DNA from: RGIG6904 sp024680835
GTDB lineage: Bacteria; Bacillota; Clostridia; Lachnospirales; Lachnospiraceae
Assembly: GCA_024680835.1 (NCBI GenBank)
Contig: JAILBP010000155.1
Span: 1-22,446 of the forward strand
Length of the DNA stretch: 22,446 nt
Direction: 5' to 3'
In this document: positions 14,620-21,845 of the stretch, piece after piece
How positions within the stretch are numbered: the first letter of the stretch is position 1
How the letters are laid out: every line of letters starts with the position of its first letter
The notes under the pieces: generated by a model
What the model was told of the DNA's origin: nothing
What the model saw: only the letters and a program-made list of their open reading frames with translations
Database searches by the model: none
Program-made: the position numbers and the translations under genes

Positions 14620-15165
14620 ATGGCTACAGTTTATGATTTCACGGTAAAAGACAGAAAAGGGAATGAGGTTAGTCTTAAAGACTATGAGGGAAAGGTTCTG
14701 TTGATAGTCAATACTGCAACGGGCTGCGGATTCACACCGCATTACGATCCGCTTGAGGCTATGTACAAGGAATACAGGGATCAGGGGTTTGAGATCCTGG
14801 ATTTCCCATGCAATCAGTTCGCAAACCAGGCTCCCGGATCGGAAGATGAGATTCATGAATTCTGCACCATGAAGTTCGGAACAGAGTTTCCGCAGTTTGC
14901 AAAGATCGATGTAAACGGAGACAGCGCAGATCCGTTGTTTGCGTATCTTGCTACGGAAAAACCCTTCGAAGGTTTCGGAAAAGGCATAAAGAACGCTGCG
15001 CTTGTAAAGTTTTCGGATATGAATAACAAAAAGTTCGGGGATAAGGCTTACATCAGATGGAATTTCACGAAATTCCTGATAGATCGCAACGGTCAGGTGG
15101 TGGCGCGTTTTGAACCCACTGCAGACATGAAAGAGGTGAAGGAAAGCGTAGGTTCCCTGCTTTAA
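14620..15165 (+). CDS. Glutathione-peroxidase family thiol peroxidase, cysteine type
   Basis: 181 residues, full length. Peroxidatic cysteine C36 in NTATGCGFTP (a cysteine, not selenocysteine), Q66 in FPCNQF, and W147-N148 in RWNFTKFL form the family's catalytic set. A further cysteine, C82 in HEFCTMKFGTEFP, matches the resolving cysteine of thioredoxin-dependent members, so it probably reduces hydroperoxides with thioredoxin rather than glutathione. Cytoplasmic, with no signal peptide. AGGAGG at 14607-14612 fixes the start. It stands alone between two terminators. It would protect an anaerobe from peroxide stress. It is close in type to bacterial BsaA/BtuE proteins; I give no symbol because these names are used loosely. 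Confidence 0.95.
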   Translation: MATVYDFTVKDRKGNEVSLKDYEGKVLLIVNTATGCGFTPHYDPLEAMYKEYRDQGFEILDFPCNQFANQAPGSEDEIHEFCTMKFGTEFPQFAKIDVNGDSADPLFAYLATEKPFEGFGKGIKNAALVKFSDMNNKKFGDKAYIRWNFTKFLIDRNGQVVARFEPTADMKEVKESVGSLL

Positions 15166-15183
15166 CAGTATGATGAATGTACG

Positions 15184-15213
15184 GATCCGGCCGGTCGGCC
15201 GGATCTTTTTTTT
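15184..15213 (+). terminator. Rho-independent terminator after the peroxidase gene
   Basis: GATCCGGCC (15184-15192) pairs with GGCCGGATC (15197-15205) around GGTC, followed by eight T (15206-15213). Very stable stem. Confidence 0.92.
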
Positions 15214-15255
15214 CTCATAGTAACAGCATTTTATATCATAAATGTATTTTTTTTG

Positions 15256-15283
15256 TTGACTTAAAAAAAAAGAAAACTACAAT
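15256..15283 (+). promoter_or_regulatory. Sigma-A type promoter of the large secreted protein
   Basis: TTGACT (15256-15261), 16-base A-rich spacer, TACAAT (15278-15283). It lies 57 bases before the ATG at 15340 and after the preceding terminator. Confidence 0.7.
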
Positions 15284-15339
15284 ATATAGTGGAGTGGTTG
15301 TGAACGGAGGCAATAAGACAACACCAAAGGGAGGCAAAA

Positions 15340-17973
15340 ATGAAGAAAAGCAGAATGGCCGGCTTGATGACCGCATTTGCATTGGCATTTACGACTATCG
15401 CACCGGCAGGTTACATGACAGGAGGCGCTCTGCCGGTATATGCAAAGGGAGAGGGAACTGTCACGGTGAAGGATCAGAGTGAGCTGGATGCTGCACTGGT
15501 GAACAGGACTACAAAAAAGATAGTTATAAAATCCACGGCTGCAAAGCTGACGATCAAAAAGGGCAATTACAGCTCGGTTAAGCTGGTAGTTGCGTCAGCG
15601 GCTACAAAGATCGTAAACGCCGGCACATTTGACCGGATCACGGTCAAAAAGGCAGTGTCTTTCACGGAGAAAGCAGGCGGGAACAGTATTACCTCGTCTG
15701 ACAGCAAACTTAAGATCAATTTAAAAAAGCAGGCCAAAAATACGGATATCTGCATAGCCAAGGAAAAGTCGGTGACAGACGTGACGATCGCGGGAGAGGC
15801 AGCCGGTGTTTCTGTTGAAAAGGCAGGCTGCAAAGTGAGCGTGAACGTCGACGGTGCACTGGAAGAAGCAAAGCTGAATGCTTCATCTGAACTTACATTG
15901 AAGGGAGCTGCAACAAACAGGACAAATGTGCTCGTTGCTGCAGAGGGCGCTTCTTTTGCAGGCGCTTTACCCTGTGATGTGACCGTAACCGGAAAGTCCG
16001 TATTAACATTCGAAAAGGGAGCGGAAGGTTCTACGGTAAAGCCTTCGGCAAGCGCGGAAGGAACTGCTGTAAACAATAAAACCGAAGGTGAAGTCGTAAT
16101 AGATGACGGTTCCAAAAAAGAAAGCATAGGCGCAGGATCGTCCTTTACAGTCGGTGATGTAGTGATACATGGCAGTGTATCCGGAAACGGAACAGTCACT
16201 GTTTCGGGAAACAGCTCAGACAACGGCAAAGACAGCGGTTCGGGAGACGGAACAGGCAACAATTCAGGCAGTAATTCAGGAAACAGTACATCTTCCAAAT
16301 CTTCGGGTGCGCGGTTTGCCTGCAACCTGTTAAAGTGGTATCTGGTGGATTCCACGACCGATAACTTTAATATAACCCCGGATTCGCAGGAGCTTCAGGT
16401 TGTCTTTTACGTAAAAAGCAAAGAAGGTAAGGCGATAATCTATGACAGTATAGATGTGATCTCATCGAAAGAGAGTGTTGCAACCGTGTCATGGGATCAG
16501 AAAGCCGGTGGAAAATATTATGTGCTGACGGTATATCCGGGCAGTTATGCCGGAGTTACGGATATCACCATTAAGGCATCGGAATACAAAGGCGCTGATG
16601 AAGTCAGCAGTGAATTTAAGTTTACAGTGACTTCAAAATCGATTAATAACAATATTTACAATGTTGAATTAGGACAGTCATCGGTTGATCTGTACAATTC
16701 TCCCTATTCACCTACCGCTGATGTCAGTGTCAAGGCAGTTAACTCGGTTGGCGAGACCGTGGATGCGGTATGGGATGTGAATGTTTCGTTTAAGGGACAG
16801 GATACAAACGATGTAGGAACCGGATGGACGACCAAAGATGGACAGGATTATCTGACCATAGACGCGCTGGGTGCCGCAGCAGGAACTTATCGCGTTGAGG
16901 TTACGGCAACCGGAGATCTGGGCAATAACACAAAAGAGATAACCAAGGTTATCAACGTCAAGGTTACGGATGCGTTAAAGAGTGTCTGCCCGGACGGATG
17001 GTCGGTTTCAGGCGGGGAGATAGACGTAAAAGGTGACGTGGCAAAGGATATATCTGCGACATACAAAGTCGAGACCGAGGATCTGTACATTTCGGATTAC
17101 AAGGGTTCCAATCTTTCTTCAAAAGCCAGACTTGCTGTTTATGTCAGCGGAAAGCCTCTTGGATACCTGAGTACCGGAGGTGTCGAAGGGATCAGCGCAG
17201 GTTGGGAGATTGGCGCAAAAGCCCTGTCAAAGTCCGGAGCATTCGCGGGTGACTGGGATAAAGTAAATTATGATCTTCTCTGCGTATATGTTTATAACGG
17301 CGCAAATTATTACTCTAATGCAAAAGATGATACTTTGTATCTCGGTCAGATGCAAAAGAGCGAATACATGGCAAAGGATAAGATGGGCAGCGATACTACC
17401 ATAAAGGCAGGTGGCGAGATTTCCATCTTCAGCAGGTCTGACAAGCAGATAAACGAAATATATTACTATGGCGCCGATTCATCAAAAAACAATATTGCCG
17501 CACAGGGACGATACAATGTGGTGATAAAGTACGGAAATACATTTGATTCCGGAAAGCAGCTTGGAAATACGGCAAAACTTTTGGTAAGTTATGACCTGAA
17601 AATGCCTTCCGTAGAGTATAATTCTTCGGAGCAGGCTGATTGCTATGTCACATCTGATGTGGATCTGGTGAGGGCTGAGGACGGCTATTCTGTTTCTTAT
17701 TGCGCCGGAAGCGGAAATACAACGGTTAAATATCCGGATTACATATTCGGAAATGACAGTCTTTCAAAGGGTGATAAGATATACGCCGTTAAGGTGGACG
17801 ATGTACGTGGCGGAAAGCTGAATGATGCCGCGGAAAATGCAGATCCGGGCTGGTTTAGTGCTTATCCCGGTGCGGATGATATGAAGAATAAATACTCGTT
17901 TGACGGTGGAAAAAATGAGGATGGCGTACTGATCCATTTTGTTTTGGAAAAGATAGTTAAGATCACGGTATAG
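15340..17973 (+). CDS. Large secreted protein: beta-helix-like N-terminus, Ser/Gly/Asn linker, Ig-like C-terminus
   Basis: 877 residues. Signal peptide 1-35 (KKSR, hydrophobic core, VYA before KG). Residues about 40-280 are a series of short strands with V-x-V spacing and alternating small and basic residues, like right-handed beta-helix surface proteins of gut and rumen Clostridia. A flexible linker of S, G, N, D (about 289-323) separates it from a C-terminal half (about 325-877) built of Ig-like/beta-sandwich segments (for example near VATVSWDQKAGGKYYVLTV and TYRVEVTATGDLG). No LPXTG, SLH, choline-binding or transmembrane anchor is visible, so attachment is unclear. AAAGGGAGG just upstream and a strong promoter show it is well expressed. 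I infer an extracellular adhesion or carbohydrate-related structural role, with no catalytic motif seen. Its gene ends 20 bases before a bidirectional terminator. Confidence 0.88.
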   Translation: MKKSRMAGLMTAFALAFTTIAPAGYMTGGALPVYAKGEGTVTVKDQSELDAALVNRTTKKIVIKSTAAKLTIKKGNYSSVKLVVASAATKIVNAGTFDRITVKKAVSFTEKAGGNSITSSDSKLKINLKKQAKNTDICIAKEKSVTDVTIAGEAAGVSVEKAGCKVSVNVDGALEEAKLNASSELTLKGAATNRTNVLVAAEGASFAGALPCDVTVTGKSVLTFEKGAEGSTVKPSASAEGTAVNNKTEGEVVIDDGSKKESIGAGSSFTVGDVVIHGSVSGNGTVTVSGNSSDNGKDSGSGDGTGNNSGSNSGNSTSSKSSGARFACNLLKWYLVDSTTDNFNITPDSQELQVVFYVKSKEGKAIIYDSIDVISSKESVATVSWDQKAGGKYYVLTVYPGSYAGVTDITIKASEYKGADEVSSEFKFTVTSKSINNNIYNVELGQSSVDLYNSPYSPTADVSVKAVNSVGETVDAVWDVNVSFKGQDTNDVGTGWTTKDGQDYLTIDALGAAAGTYRVEVTATGDLGNNTKEITKVINVKVTDALKSVCPDGWSVSGGEIDVKGDVAKDISATYKVETEDLYISDYKGSNLSSKARLAVYVSGKPLGYLSTGGVEGISAGWEIGAKALSKSGAFAGDWDKVNYDLLCVYVYNGANYYSNAKDDTLYLGQMQKSEYMAKDKMGSDTTIKAGGEISIFSRSDKQINEIYYYGADSSKNNIAAQGRYNVVIKYGNTFDSGKQLGNTAKLLVSYDLKMPSVEYNSSEQADCYVTSDVDLVRAEDGYSVSYCAGSGNTTVKYPDYIFGNDSLSKGDKIYAVKVDDVRGGKLNDAAENADPGWFSAYPGADDMKNKYSFDGGKNEDGVLIHFVLEKIVKITV

Positions 17974-17993
17974 AGAATAGCGTGGGTAAAAAT

Positions 17994-18027
17994 ACGGATG
18001 GCATTGTTTGGATGCCATCCGTTTTTT
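17994..18027. terminator. Bidirectional terminator between converging genes
   Basis: ACGGATGGCAT (17994-18004) pairs perfectly with ATGCCATCCGT (18012-18022) around a seven-base loop. Six T follow on the plus strand, and a run of five T (complement of 17988-17992) follows on the minus strand, so it can end both the large secreted gene and the Hpt gene. Confidence 0.9.
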
Positions 18028-18382
18028 ACATTTCATCAATCTTTTGTTTTTGACTCAGGACGTCTGTCAGCAACGGCATGCATTTTTCGATGATGCTCTG
18101 TCTGTCGCCGGTCTCTCGGCTCCTGAGCAGGTCCGTGAGCTCGCTTAAGGGCGTATATATGGGCGTCAGTGAAAGGTTTCCGTACATTCCTTTCAACGCA
18201 TGTGCTTTTTCAAAAGCGTTGTCAAGATCACCGGCGTCAAGAAAATCCTTGAGTTCGTCAAGGCCTTTGTCGGTTTTGACGCTGTTCACAAGATCGAGAT
18301 AGAACGATTCCATGTTGAGACATCTTTGAAGACCGTCTGCGGTGTCGGCACCGAATGATTTAAGACTATCTATTGTTATCAT
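18026..18382 (-). CDS. Stand-alone Hpt-domain phosphotransfer protein
   Basis: 118 residues. An all-helical Hpt domain with phospho-accepting histidine H61 in KAHALKGMYGNLSL, the family signature, and acidic/hydrophobic helices on both sides. Hpt proteins relay phosphate between response-regulator receiver domains, usually downstream of a hybrid kinase; no kinase or regulator is encoded nearby. Start chosen at 18382 because AAAGGAGG (minus strand, 18388-18395) lies five bases upstream; the further start at 18454 has no ribosome site and lies almost at the predicted transcription start. Transcribed opposite to all neighbours, converging on the large secreted protein and divergent from the MATE gene. 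Its partners are unknown. Confidence 0.9.
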   Translation of the reverse strand: MITIDSLKSFGADTADGLQRCLNMESFYLDLVNSVKTDKGLDELKDFLDAGDLDNAFEKAHALKGMYGNLSLTPIYTPLSELTDLLRSRETGDRQSIIEKCMPLLTDVLSQKQKIDEM

Positions 18383-18387
18383 GGGAA

Positions 18388-18395
18388 CCTCCTTT
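18388..18395 (-). promoter_or_regulatory. Ribosome-binding site deciding the Hpt start
   Basis: AAAGGAGG on the minus strand, five bases from the ATG at 18382; it excludes the longer frame beginning at 18454. Confidence 0.85.
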
Positions 18396-18424
18396 GTGTG
18401 GCAAACACAGTGTTTTTGATGTTT

Positions 18425-18447
18425 TGCCGGATCCTGTTTATCCGGCA
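18425..18447 (-). promoter_or_regulatory. Leader hairpin upstream of the Hpt gene
   Basis: TGCCGGAT and ATCCGGCA pair perfectly over eight bases around a seven-base loop within the predicted 5' leader of the Hpt mRNA. No T-run follows, so it is not a terminator; a regulatory or stabilising role is possible. Confidence 0.5.
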
Positions 18448-18461
18448 TCGACACTGATGCT

Positions 18462-18490
18462 ATCTTATCATTCGTTCATTTGCTTTTCAA
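18462..18490 (-). promoter_or_regulatory. Probable promoter of the Hpt gene
   Basis: On the minus strand, TTGAAA (18490-18485), 17-base spacer, TAAGAT (18467-18462). This gives a 5' leader of about 70 bases before the ATG at 18382. Confidence 0.55.
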
Positions 18491-18601
18491 GGGTGCATCG
18501 GTTAATTTGTGTATTAACTTTTTAAAAACATATGGACAAACTAAAGAATATATGATAAACAACTGTCCAAGTATAGTTTCACAGGTTGAAAAGGACGTAT
18601 C

Positions 18602-19990
18602 ATGGGAAAGAATAAAACTACCGTTATTGATGAAAATACACCGCTTTTGGTATTGGCAGGTCCAATGTTTCTGGAGCTGCTTTTGAACACTATGCTCAAC
18701 AATGTGGACACCGTTATGTTGAGCCACTTTGACGAATATGCTGTTGGAGCGGTGGGAAATGCCAACATCATCATGTTTATGATGATCATACTGTTCAACA
18801 TCATCGCCACAGCTACAAGTGTGGTTGTGGCGCAGTATCTCGGTGCCAAAATGTATGACCGGATGAACATGATATATACACTCGCCATCGTGGTGAATCT
18901 GGTGTTGGGTATTGTGTTAAGCCTGTCTTTTTGTGCGGCAAATCCGCTGATCATGAACTTCCTGCATGTTTCACCGGAGATGAGACCCTACTCCATGACA
19001 TACATATATATAGTCGGTGGCGGCGGATTTTTGATGGCTGTATCCAACGTTATGCTGCAGATACTTCGTTGTAACGGATATACCAAAATAGGCATGAGAG
19101 TAACCCTGGGGATAAATATTGTCAATATCATAGGCAATTATCTTTTCCTGTACGGTCCGTTGAAGTTTTTGAAGCTTGGCGTTGCCGGTGTGGCAATATC
19201 CACGGTTGTGGCGCGGACTCTGTCGGTGATAGCGCTTATTGTCTTTTTCTATGTGACAAAAACAGGAAGGATCTCCCTGCGCTATTTAAGACCGTTTCCG
19301 ACAGATCTGCTTTCAAAGATGATAAAGATAGGACTTCCTTCTGCGGGGGAGAATCTTACCTATAATCTGAATCAGACGACACTTTTGTCCTTTATCAATG
19401 TAATGGGCAATGATGCGGTTAATGCAAGAGCATATTGCAATACCCTGATCTCCTTTGCCATGATCTTCTCCAACGCTGCTGCAATGTCTACTCAGATAAT
19501 AACGGGGCATCTGGTAGGTGCGGGAAAAACTGACGAGGCATATAAGAGAGTGTTTAAGACCTTAAGGACCTCCATGCCGATAACGGTGGCGTTAGCTTGT
19601 ATAAATGCATTTCTTTGCAGGTATACACTGCATATTTTCACGGATAATGAGAACATAATCGCTCTGGGACAGCAGATCATGATAGTGGATATATTCGTGG
19701 AGACGGGGCGGTGTCTGAACATGACCTTTGTCAGCAGCCTCAAAGCGGCAGGAGCTTACATTTTCCCGTTTATAGCCGGCGTTTTGTCCAACTGGGGCCT
19801 TGGTCTTACAACGGGGTACGTCGTGGGTGTCGCATTGGGAGTAGGCGTTGCCGGTATCTTTATAGGCACGGCAACGGATGAATGTATCCGCGGATTGATA
19901 GTCATGTATTATTGGTACAGGAAAAAATGGCTTGGGAAGTCGGTGGTCGACAGAAAGGATATTCTTGAGACTACTGAAAACAGTGAGTAA
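18602..19990 (+). CDS. MATE-family efflux transporter
   Basis: 462 residues with about twelve hydrophobic segments and no signal peptide, the standard length and layout for the MATE (multidrug and toxin extrusion) family. The N-terminal LAGPMFLELLLNTMLNNVDTVM and VVVAQYLGA segments are typical of DinF/NorM-type members; the second half repeats the pattern. MATE proteins export cationic drugs or metabolites using sodium or proton gradients; the substrate cannot be read here. AAGGA at 18591-18595 supports the start. It is divergent from the Hpt gene and not part of the met operon, being separated by a hairpin at 20053-20068. Confidence 0.93.
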   Translation: MGKNKTTVIDENTPLLVLAGPMFLELLLNTMLNNVDTVMLSHFDEYAVGAVGNANIIMFMMIILFNIIATATSVVVAQYLGAKMYDRMNMIYTLAIVVNLVLGIVLSLSFCAANPLIMNFLHVSPEMRPYSMTYIYIVGGGGFLMAVSNVMLQILRCNGYTKIGMRVTLGINIVNIIGNYLFLYGPLKFLKLGVAGVAISTVVARTLSVIALIVFFYVTKTGRISLRYLRPFPTDLLSKMIKIGLPSAGENLTYNLNQTTLLSFINVMGNDAVNARAYCNTLISFAMIFSNAAAMSTQIITGHLVGAGKTDEAYKRVFKTLRTSMPITVALACINAFLCRYTLHIFTDNENIIALGQQIMIVDIFVETGRCLNMTFVSSLKAAGAYIFPFIAGVLSNWGLGLTTGYVVGVALGVGVAGIFIGTATDECIRGLIVMYYWYRKKWLGKSVVDRKDILETTENSE

Positions 19991-19996
19991 AAAAAT

Positions 19997-20025
19997 TTGA
20001 AAAAAAACTTGTTATATGGTAGCAT
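19997..20025 (+). promoter_or_regulatory. Possible promoter of metF
   Basis: TTGAAA (19997-20002), 17-base spacer, TAGCAT (20020-20025) preceded by TG as an extended -10. Only fair agreement. No SAM-I, cobalamin or T-box leader was recognised in the rest of the gap. Confidence 0.35.
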
Positions 20026-20052
20026 GAGCGTTGTATGTCAATGCGGAAGGGT

Positions 20053-20070
20053 AACCTGAAGTCAGGTTTC
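20053..20070 (+). terminator. Short hairpin, possible terminator or attenuator before metF
   Basis: AACCTG (20053-20058) and CAGGTT (20063-20068) pair around AAGT and a T-rich tract follows. The stem is short. If transcription starts at 20030, it lies in the metF leader and could attenuate rather than end MATE transcription. Confidence 0.45.
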
Positions 20071-20103
20071 TTTTCATAGCCATTTTATGACATTTAACAG
20101 GCG

Positions 20104-20113
20104 TGCCGCGGCA
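20104..20113 (+). promoter_or_regulatory. 10-base perfect palindrome in the metF leader
   Basis: TGCCGCGGCA, 31 bases before the start. Could be an operator or a small RNA stem; nothing more can be said. Confidence 0.25.
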
Positions 20114-20144
20114 TCTGCAATTTAAGATAGAAATGGAGAGTGTT

Positions 20145-21011
20145 ATGAAGATAACAGACATTTACGCACAGAACAGAAAAACCACGATCTCGTTTGAGAT
20201 ATTCCCGCCAAAAAAAGACGAGGAGCTGGAAAATATAGATTCTACTCTGGAAATACTGGCTGAGTGCAAGCCTGCTTTCATCAGTGTGACCTTTGGCGCC
20301 GGTGGCAGCAGCAATAATAACCGTACTATTGCTCTGGCATCCAAGATCAAGGATAAATACGGCATAGAGCCTCTGGTGCATTTAACGGGCATGTGCTATG
20401 ACGAGCACGAGATAGACGAGTTCGCAAAGGAGATAGAGGCAGCAGGCATCGAGAATATCATGGCGCTCCGGGGTGATGAGAATCCCAATGCAAAGCCAAA
20501 GGGTGTTTTTCCCCATGCCAGCGATCTGATCGCATATCTTAAGGAGAGGTATGATTTCTGTATTGCCGGGGCATCTTACCCGGAGGTGCATCCTAATTCC
20601 GTTAACCGCATCGACGAGATGCAGAATCTGAAAAAGAAGGTGGATGCAGGCACGGACGTACTGCTGTCACAGCTGTTTTTCAAGAATACGGCGTTCTACA
20701 GATACATGGAAGACTGCGCCATGATGGGCATAGATATTCCAAACACACCGGGAGTTATGCCTGTCACCAACGCCGGTCAGATCAAGCGCATGGTGTCCAT
20801 GTGCGGAGCATATCTGCCGACGGCTTACGAGAAGATAATTCACAGGTTTGAGGACAATAAGGAGGCGCTTTTCGACGCTGGAATGGCTTATGCAGTGAGC
20901 CAGATCATCGATCTTCTGGCCAATGACACCGACGGGATTCACCTTTATACCATGAATAACACCAGGATCGCCCGCAGGATCTGCGATGCGATAAGAAATA
21001 TAATATTATGA
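20145..21011 (+). CDS. metF: 5,10-methylenetetrahydrofolate reductase
   Basis: 288 residues, normal MetF length. An FAD-dependent enzyme that reduces methylene-THF to 5-methyl-THF, the methyl donor for MetH. Conserved features: SFEIFPPKK with E18 (the proton-donor glutamate of the family), FGAGGSS, MALRGDENP with D111 (which contacts FAD), and the SQLFF segment. Start chosen at the ATG with GGAG six bases upstream (20135-20138); an in-frame GTG at 20103 has no ribosome site. The stop codon TGA is also the first three bases of the 145-base palindromic element that follows. Forms a methionine group with the activation-domain gene and metH. Confidence 0.95.
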   Translation: MKITDIYAQNRKTTISFEIFPPKKDEELENIDSTLEILAECKPAFISVTFGAGGSSNNNRTIALASKIKDKYGIEPLVHLTGMCYDEHEIDEFAKEIEAAGIENIMALRGDENPNAKPKGVFPHASDLIAYLKERYDFCIAGASYPEVHPNSVNRIDEMQNLKKKVDAGTDVLLSQLFFKNTAFYRYMEDCAMMGIDIPNTPGVMPVTNAGQIKRMVSMCGAYLPTAYEKIIHRFEDNKEALFDAGMAYAVSQIIDLLANDTDGIHLYTMNNTRIARRICDAIRNIIL

Positions 21012-21153
21012 AACTATTCAGAACCAAGGCAATTTAGCCGAATATGCCGGGCAGGAACTTGTTCATGCCAAGGCATATTTGGGTAAATTTCTTTGGTGAG
21101 AACCAATCAGCGAGAAAATCTCTGATTTTCGAGCTTGGTTCTGAATAGTTTCA
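21009..21153. repeat. 145-base palindromic element with 20-bp terminal inverted repeat and two internal hairpins
   Basis: TGAAACTATTCAGAACCAAG (21009-21028) is the exact reverse complement of 21134-21153. Inside, 21031-21048 pairs with 21072-21089 over 18 positions with one wobble and one mismatch, topped by GGCA/TGCC (21050-21053 with 21066-21069) and GAAC/GTTC (21055-21058 with 21061-21064). A second hairpin pairs AATCAG (21105-21110) with CTGATT (21122-21127) and AGA with TCT. The result is a three-way-junction fold. It has no open reading frame of its own. It starts with the metF stop codon and sits inside the methionine gene group. Origin is likely a non-autonomous repeat; an RNA role is possible. 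Confidence 0.85.
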
Positions 21154-21194
21154 ATTTCAATCGGGCGAAAGAGTCAAAAAAACAGGACAACCAA

Positions 21195-21845
21195 ATGGAT
21201 AAGATCGATAAAGAAATCATATCCTCCAACTCCCTGAAATATCTGGGAAAGGGCAGGATACCCGATGATGAGGGAATAGCCGGGGCGGTGTCGGAATGCG
21301 TGGACATGCTGGATGAGGAGGCGCATTTCAGGGTTTGCAGAGAGATCTATTCTCTCACACAAAAAGACGGTTTCTTTCACATACCCGAGCTTTCAGTCAC
21401 CTTAGAAAGTGAAGATACCAATATATATTTTGAGGGGTGTGACAGAATATGTGTGATTTTGTCAACACTGGGTATTGAGACGGAGCGTTTCATCAGGAAG
21501 ATCCAGATGATGGACATGTCGAAGGGTATGATCTTAGATACCTGCGCCGGTGCTTTCCTTGAGCGGATGACTGATGTGGAGGAATCGGATCTGGGGGATA
21601 GGACATTTCGTGTATGCCCGGGTTACGGAGATCTTCCCCTGGGTTTGAACGAGATTTTTCTGCGTGCCATAAACGGTACGAAACGCATAGGTGTGACACT
21701 CACGGAGAGTGGTCTTTTCGTGCCTCAGAAGTCAATGCTGGGGCTTATCGGTCTCGGCAGGATCAATACGAACAGGTCTTGCGGCAGGTGCGTAAGAAAA
21801 GCAAGATGCACATTTTTAGCGGAGGGCATCAGATGTTGGAATTGA
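21195..21845 (+). CDS. Methionine synthase activation-domain (B12 reactivation) protein
   Basis: 216 residues, matching the separate Met_synt_B12 (PF02965-type) proteins of Firmicutes. Cob(II)alamin arising by oxidation in MetH is re-methylated with SAM and an electron donor; this domain binds SAM. The key motif CPGYGDLPL is at residues 141-149, followed by IGVTLTESGLFVPQKSM. The C-terminus carries cysteines C196, C199, C205 and C214, a pattern seen in this stand-alone family and a possible metal or redox site. The frame is open further upstream to a TTG at 21135 inside the palindromic element, but ATG 21195 with AGGA seven bases before is the better start. Overlaps metH by 13 bases, so coupled. 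Confidence 0.9.
   Translation: MDKIDKEIISSNSLKYLGKGRIPDDEGIAGAVSECVDMLDEEAHFRVCREIYSLTQKDGFFHIPELSVTLESEDTNIYFEGCDRICVILSTLGIETERFIRKIQMMDMSKGMILDTCAGAFLERMTDVEESDLGDRTFRVCPGYGDLPLGLNEIFLRAINGTKRIGVTLTESGLFVPQKSMLGLIGLGRINTNRSCGRCVRKARCTFLAEGIRCWN

Noticed and set aside
15177..15482. 101-codon frame over the terminator and promoter before the secreted protein
   Set aside because: It runs through the hairpin and promoter and overlaps the signal-peptide coding region in another frame.
15567..16355. Long open frame on the minus strand inside the secreted protein gene
   Set aside because: It is a shadow of a low-complexity region of the plus-strand gene, has no ribosome site and a composition (P, S, F, T rich) typical of antisense frames.
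18383..18454. Longer N-terminus for the Hpt protein
   Set aside because: No ribosome site at 18454, the start would be almost at the transcription start, and AAAGGAGG marks 18382.
18501..18523. GTTAAT/ATTAAC hairpin with T-run before the MATE gene as a terminator
   Set aside because: The six-pair stem is all A/T but one pair and no gene on the plus strand ends just before it; more likely an AT-rich promoter region.
19991..20144. SAM or cobalamin riboswitch before metF
   Set aside because: No conserved core of these aptamers was seen; only a short hairpin and a small palindrome.
21135..21194. TTG start giving a 20-residue longer activation protein
   Set aside because: The extension comes from the palindromic element arm and linker and has no ribosome site; the ATG at 21195 has one.
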